Source of the DNA: Crocosphaera chwakensis CCY0110
GTDB taxonomy: Bacteria > Cyanobacteriota > Cyanobacteriia > Cyanobacteriales > Microcystaceae
DNA length: 17,876 bases
Assembly (NCBI RefSeq): GCF_000169335.1
Contig: NZ_AAXW01000083.1
Span: 1-17,876 of the forward strand
Direction of reading: 5' to 3'
In this document: in pieces, positions 15,313 through 17,876 of the stretch
Position numbering within the stretch: position 1 is the stretch's first letter
How the letters are laid out: the number at the start of each line of letters is the position of its first letter
Notes under the pieces: model-generated
Database searches by the model: none
What the model was told of the DNA's origin: nothing
The model's input: the letters and a program-made list of their open reading frames with translations, nothing else
Position numbers and translations under genes: made by a program

Positions 15313-16104
15313 ATGGCCAAATTACTTTTTTTAGGTTCAGGTTCAGCATTTACTGTTGGAGGTGATAATTTTCATTCTAATATGTTTATAATAACTGAAA
15401 CAGGAAAAAAACTATTAATAGATTGTGGTTCTGATATTCGTTTTTCTTTATATAAAGAAGGGTTCTCCTATCGAGATGTTACAGATATTTATATTAGTCA
15501 CTTACATTCTGATCATGCTGGAGGTCTAGAATATGTAGGATTAACGACTAAATTTGATCCCCAATGTGATAAACCTAATTTATATTTAAGCCATGATATT
15601 GCTGCTAAAATTTGGGATAATACCTTATCAGGAGGAATGGGATCAATTGAAGGAAGTCTTGCGAATCTAGAGAGCTTTTTCAAGGTTCATTCTATTGATA
15701 ATACCCGACATTTTATTTGGGAAACTATTAAGTTTGAATTAGTAAAAACCATTCATATTAATAACGGAACCTATATAATGCCAAGCTATGGATTATTTTT
15801 TATAGTTAATAATAAGAAAATTTTTATCACAAGTGATACCCAATTATATTATAAAAAGTTACAGAAATATTATCAAGAAGCAGATATTATTTTTCATGAT
15901 TGTGAAATTTCAAAGTATCCGACTCCTGTTCATTCACATTATAAAGAATTAGTCAACTTACCTAATAATATAAAACAAAAAATATGGTTATATGGTTATC
16001 AACCAGGAAAACTTCCTAATGCCAAAAAAGATGGATTTTTAGGGTTTGTTAAAAGAGGCGATCAATTTTTAATCAATAAAAATAATGTGAAAAGAAAAAA
16101 TTAA
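15313..16104 (+). CDS. Metallo-beta-lactamase-fold hydrolase
   Basis: The 263-residue soluble protein has the superfamily motif HLHSDHAGG (His63, His65, Asp67, His68). Further metal-ligand candidates are His148 (KTIHIN), Asp175 (ITSDTQ) and the HDCE motif (195-198). The layout is RNase Z/phosphodiesterase-like rather than beta-lactamase-like. The last metal histidine of the superfamily is not obvious. Near residue 228 the sequence reads LYGYQPGK, where I would expect LYHYQ in relatives (from memory). It lies 64 nt after the cyclase gene on the same strand, so the two may be co-transcribed. Class II cyclic-nucleotide phosphodiesterases share this fold, so a role in cyclic nucleotide turnover is possible but unproven. 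Codons are markedly more AT-rich than in psaA/psaB. Confidence 0.82.
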   Translation: MAKLLFLGSGSAFTVGGDNFHSNMFIITETGKKLLIDCGSDIRFSLYKEGFSYRDVTDIYISHLHSDHAGGLEYVGLTTKFDPQCDKPNLYLSHDIAAKIWDNTLSGGMGSIEGSLANLESFFKVHSIDNTRHFIWETIKFELVKTIHINNGTYIMPSYGLFFIVNNKKIFITSDTQLYYKKLQKYYQEADIIFHDCEISKYPTPVHSHYKELVNLPNNIKQKIWLYGYQPGKLPNAKKDGFLGFVKRGDQFLINKNNVKRKN

Positions 16105-16146
16105 TGAATACTATTCAAATTTCTATCTGAAAATACAAAAAGAGGA

Positions 16147-16195
16147 CTCCCGTTATATTTCTCCCGAAAAAAAGACTCATGGAAATTAACGGGAG
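16147..16195. repeat. Imperfect inverted repeat with CTCCCGTTA arms
   Basis: CTCCCGTTA (16147-16155) and TAACGGGAG (16187-16195) pair perfectly, and the stem extends inward through ATTTC/GGAAAT with single-base bulges. A further CGGGAGA copy occurs at 16271-16277. The arms are more GC-rich than the surrounding DNA. With the next palindrome it occupies the spacer between the metallo-beta-lactamase gene and the IS element. It looks like a small palindromic repeat or an older mobile-element end. Confidence 0.5.
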
Positions 16196-16212
16196 ATGAC
16201 TCGCGCGTGCTT

Positions 16213-16233
16213 TTGGCGAGGTTTCCTCGCCAA
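16213..16233. repeat. Perfect GC-rich hairpin (9-bp arms, 3-nt loop)
   Basis: TTGGCGAGG, loop TTT, CCTCGCCAA. A T-run (16245-16249) follows 11 nt later on the plus strand, so it could act as a weak terminator for the cyclase/metallo-beta-lactamase transcript. The high GC in AT-rich surroundings suggests one copy of a dispersed cyanobacterial palindromic repeat. Within this window it occurs once. Confidence 0.55.
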
Positions 16234-16332
16234 GTTCGCTCGTCTTTTTGCCAATAAATAAACCGACCAACGGGAGACAGCTTACACAAGTTGACATTGC
16301 GTGTAGATTAATTTAAACTAGGGAAAGTATTG

Positions 16333-17223
16333 ATGGTAGTCGAGCTAATGCTTACATTGACTTACGAGTTTAAGCTAATCCCAGATAAGCGACAAATTGA
16401 GGTAATTGAACATACTTTAAATGTTTGTCGTTCTGTCTGGAATTATGCCTTAAGAGAACGTAAGGACTGGTCAAAGTCTCGAAAATCTCCCATCAATGCT
16501 TGCTCATTAATTCAGGAATATATCATTTCTCCTGATGTATCTTATCCTAATTATCACAATCAAGCTAAAGCATTAACAAAAGCGAAGAAAACTAATGACA
16601 TACTCAAATCAGTAAACGCACAAGTTTTACAGCAAGTCTTGAGGACTTTAGATAGAGCCTTTGCTGATATGCAGTCTAAAAAGTTAGGTTTTCCTCGCTT
16701 TAAAAATAAGTATAGGATGCGCTCTTATGTGTATCCTCAAATGTTAAAAGATTGCGTTAAAGGTAATCAGATTAAGTTACCCCAAATAGGATGGATAAAG
16801 TTTAGAAAGTCTAGAGAAATCCCTAATGGATTTGAGCTAAAACAAGCTCGTATTGTGAGGAAAGCTAGTGGGTATTTCATGATGCTTTCAATGCAATTAG
16901 ATGTAAGTATTCCTGATGTTCCTTTTCATGGACATCCTTTAGGAATTGACGTAGGTTTAGATAAATTCTTAGCTACTTCCGATGGTGAACTTGTGGATAG
17001 ACCTCGATTCTTAAATCGACTACATCGTAAGCTGAAATTGCTACAGCGTAGATTAAGAAATAAGCAGAAAGGGTCTCATAATCGACATAAGTTAAACCAA
17101 AAAATAGCTAGATTACATCAACGAATTTCTGATGCTCGAAAAGACTGGCATTTTAAGTTATTATGTCGATTACAACGTCCACAACGTAGAACTGAAGAGG
17201 AATACACGGTATTAGTAGTATAA
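16333..17223 (+). pseudogene. tnpB: Truncated TnpB (RNA-guided nuclease of an IS605-type element)
   Basis: The remaining 296 residues start with MLTLTYEFKLIPDKRQ-type TnpB N-terminal sequence (an alternative start is ATG 16348) and continue through the wedge/REC-like part. They reach the RuvC-I motif GIDVGLDKFLATSDGE, with catalytic Asp near residue 206. TnpB-like sequence stops at RKDWHFKLL (around 17160). The last 19 residues (from CRLQRPQRR) are read-through into right-end DNA. The RuvC-II glutamate, the zinc-finger cysteines and the RuvC-III aspartate are all absent; full-length TnpB has about 400 residues. It therefore cannot be an active nuclease. The upstream TTGACA (16291-16296) may be its -35, and GGGAAAG precedes the ATG. 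Confidence 0.85.
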
Positions 17224-17234
17224 ACAGCGTGTAT
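17202..17234 (+). repeat. Right-end hairpin of the IS element
   Basis: ATACACG and CGTGTAT, with a 19-nt AT-rich loop. It lies across the end of the truncated tnpB frame and stops 13 nt before the dnaB stop codon. Hairpins in this position are bound by TnpA during single-strand transposition in the IS200/IS605 superfamily. Here a TnpA would have to be supplied by another copy. Confidence 0.5.
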
Positions 17235-17247
17235 CCCTATTGTCGTT

Positions 17248-17876
17248 TCAAAGGAACTGGCCAGCAGTGGGTTCAAACTGAACTTGGCACACACCAGTTT
17301 GTCCATTACGATTCTTCGCTACATTAATCTCCATAACACCTTTATCTTGAGTGTCAGAATTATAATACTCGTCACGGTACAACAGGAGTCCAAGATCCAT
17401 ATCCTGTTCTATATCCCCAGAGTCTTTAATATCACTCATAAACGGACGTTTATTAGCCTGTCCTTCTACTCCTCGATTAATCTGTGCTAAGGCAATAAAC
17501 GGAGAATCAAACTCTTTTGCCATGTCCTTAAATGCCCCTGAAAACTTACCCACCGCTTGCGCTCTATTTCCTGCTGCTCTGTCTCCTAGCTTTTGAATAT
17601 AATCCATAACAACTAAGCCAATAGTTCCCCTTTCTGCTTTAATTCTGCGTAACACAGAGCGCATTCTTGAAGGGGTTAAGGTATTAGCAGGAGTATCATC
17701 AATAATAATCGGTAACTCGGTCAGTATTCCTAATCCTTTAACTAAATTATCATACTCATCTTGATAAATTTCATTCCGCATCAATCTTGACGAGTCTATT
17801 CCTGAGTGTATGGCTAAAAAGCGTTTAGTTAACTGAGTTTTAGACATCTCTGCTGAGAAGAACACAACAGGAACTT
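17248..17876 (-). CDS. DnaB-like replicative helicase, divergent paralogue (C-terminal part, cut by window edge)
   Basis: The frame is open to the window edge (it reads VPVVFFSAEMSK from the last complete codons), so the GTG near 17865 is not the start. The visible 209 residues are the RecA-like motor domain of a hexameric DNA helicase. FFSAEMSKTQL lies just after where Walker A would be. Then come the Walker B region LVVMDYIQKLG, the LAQINRGVEG sensor motif, the SDIKDSGDIEQD segment, the arginine-finger region LLLYRDEYY and the VAKNRNGQTG loop. It ends FEPTAGQFL, normal for DnaB. Differences from chromosomal cyanobacterial DnaB as I remember it (MDYIQKLG for a DYLQLM-type motif, FFSAEMS for FSLEMS) suggest a phage-, plasmid- or island-borne copy. 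No intein is visible in this part. Its stop codon overlaps the apparent right end of the IS element. Confidence 0.85.
   Translation of the reverse strand, partial: VPVVFFSAEMSKTQLTKRFLAIHSGIDSSRLMRNEIYQDEYDNLVKGLGILTELPIIIDDTPANTLTPSRMRSVLRRIKAERGTIGLVVMDYIQKLGDRAAGNRAQAVGKFSGAFKDMAKEFDSPFIALAQINRGVEGQANKRPFMSDIKDSGDIEQDMDLGLLLYRDEYYNSDTQDKGVMEINVAKNRNGQTGVCQVQFEPTAGQFL

Larger units (their letters stand above)
16283..17251 (+). mobile_element. Internally deleted tnpB-only IS element (IS200/IS605 superfamily)
   Basis: The left end has a hairpin TACAC/GTGTA (16283-16287, 16301-16305). The right end has a hairpin ATACACG/CGTGTAT (17202-17208, 17228-17234) preceded by a GAAGAGGA segment, the usual arrangement for IS605-family right ends. 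Both hairpins end with the same GCGTGTA string. Between them lies the 5' part of tnpB only; there is no tnpA. About 100-130 C-terminal codons and most of the guide-RNA-encoding right end are missing, so the copy is dead for DNA cutting and not self-mobile. The exact borders are uncertain: TTAC (16282-16285) and TCAA (17248-17251) would fit IS608-style cleavage sites, but TTAC overlaps the left hairpin. Confidence 0.55.

Noticed and set aside
15313..16104. Naming the metallo-beta-lactamase-fold protein a cyclic nucleotide phosphodiesterase
   Set aside because: Only the fold and the neighbour support it. No family-specific signature of class II phosphodiesterases was recognised, so it is kept as a hypothesis.
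16101..16297. Two minus-strand open frames of about 60 codons
   Set aside because: They run through the palindromic repeats and the IS left end, overlap each other in different frames, and have no ribosome-binding site or family resemblance.
17863..17876. GTG at 17865 as the start of the helicase gene
   Set aside because: The frame is open upstream to the window edge and the missing Walker A motif must lie there, so this is an internal valine codon.
1..17876. CRISPR array, tRNA, rRNA or known riboswitch
   Set aside because: No regularly spaced repeats, no tRNA cloverleaf with CCA-type ends, and no rRNA or riboswitch core sequence was recognised on reading. A covariance-model scan was not possible here.

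Overview
The window comes from a cyanobacterial chromosome. It carries the photosystem I core genes psaA and psaB, eight copies of the cyanobacterial HIP1 octamer GCGATCGC, and several families typical of cyanobacteria (DUF928, a CHASE2 nucleotidyl cyclase, a glutaminase-STAS-cyclic-nucleotide-binding fusion). The sequence is AT-rich and both ends carry decayed insertion sequences. This suggests a transposon-rich unicellular diazotroph of the Crocosphaera/Cyanothece type, which is inference only.

Layout. 1-860: remains of an IS1634-type transposase (minus strand) with an N-terminal deletion and a frameshift, then a palindrome and the psaB terminator. 874-5515: the psaA-psaB operon on the minus strand, with a long, structured 181-nt spacer between the genes. 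5516-6146: a 631-nt AT-rich non-coding stretch holding the psaA upstream region and, on the opposite strand near its far end, a possible small RNA. 6147-6965: a Cof-type HAD phosphatase (minus). 7181-10132: an exported, motif-degenerate metallophosphoesterase and a three-domain glutaminase (both plus). 10403-11155: a DUF928 protein (plus), convergent with an M14 carboxypeptidase (11192-12865, minus). 13005-16104: a CHASE2 nucleotidyl cyclase followed by a metallo-beta-lactamase-fold protein (both plus). 16105-17251: GC-rich palindromes and an internally deleted tnpB-type IS element (IS200/IS605 superfamily). 17248-17876: the 3' part of a divergent dnaB-like helicase gene (minus), cut by the window edge.

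How the genes may work together. psaA and psaB give the two halves of the PSI reaction centre. The most interesting physiological hint is cyclic-nucleotide signalling. The cyclase carries Glu and Gly where adenylyl cyclases have Lys and Asp/Thr, so it is more likely a guanylyl cyclase like Synechocystis Cya2 than an adenylyl cyclase. About 3 kb away lies a glutaminase with a C-terminal cyclic-nucleotide-binding domain that retains the key Glu and Arg. No complete new defence or mobile system is visible. The best candidates for undescribed biology are RNA-level: the hairpin just after psaA, the unusual psaB ribosome-binding region, the possible small RNA at 6099-6139, and a 13-bp perfect inverted repeat at 10199-10273.
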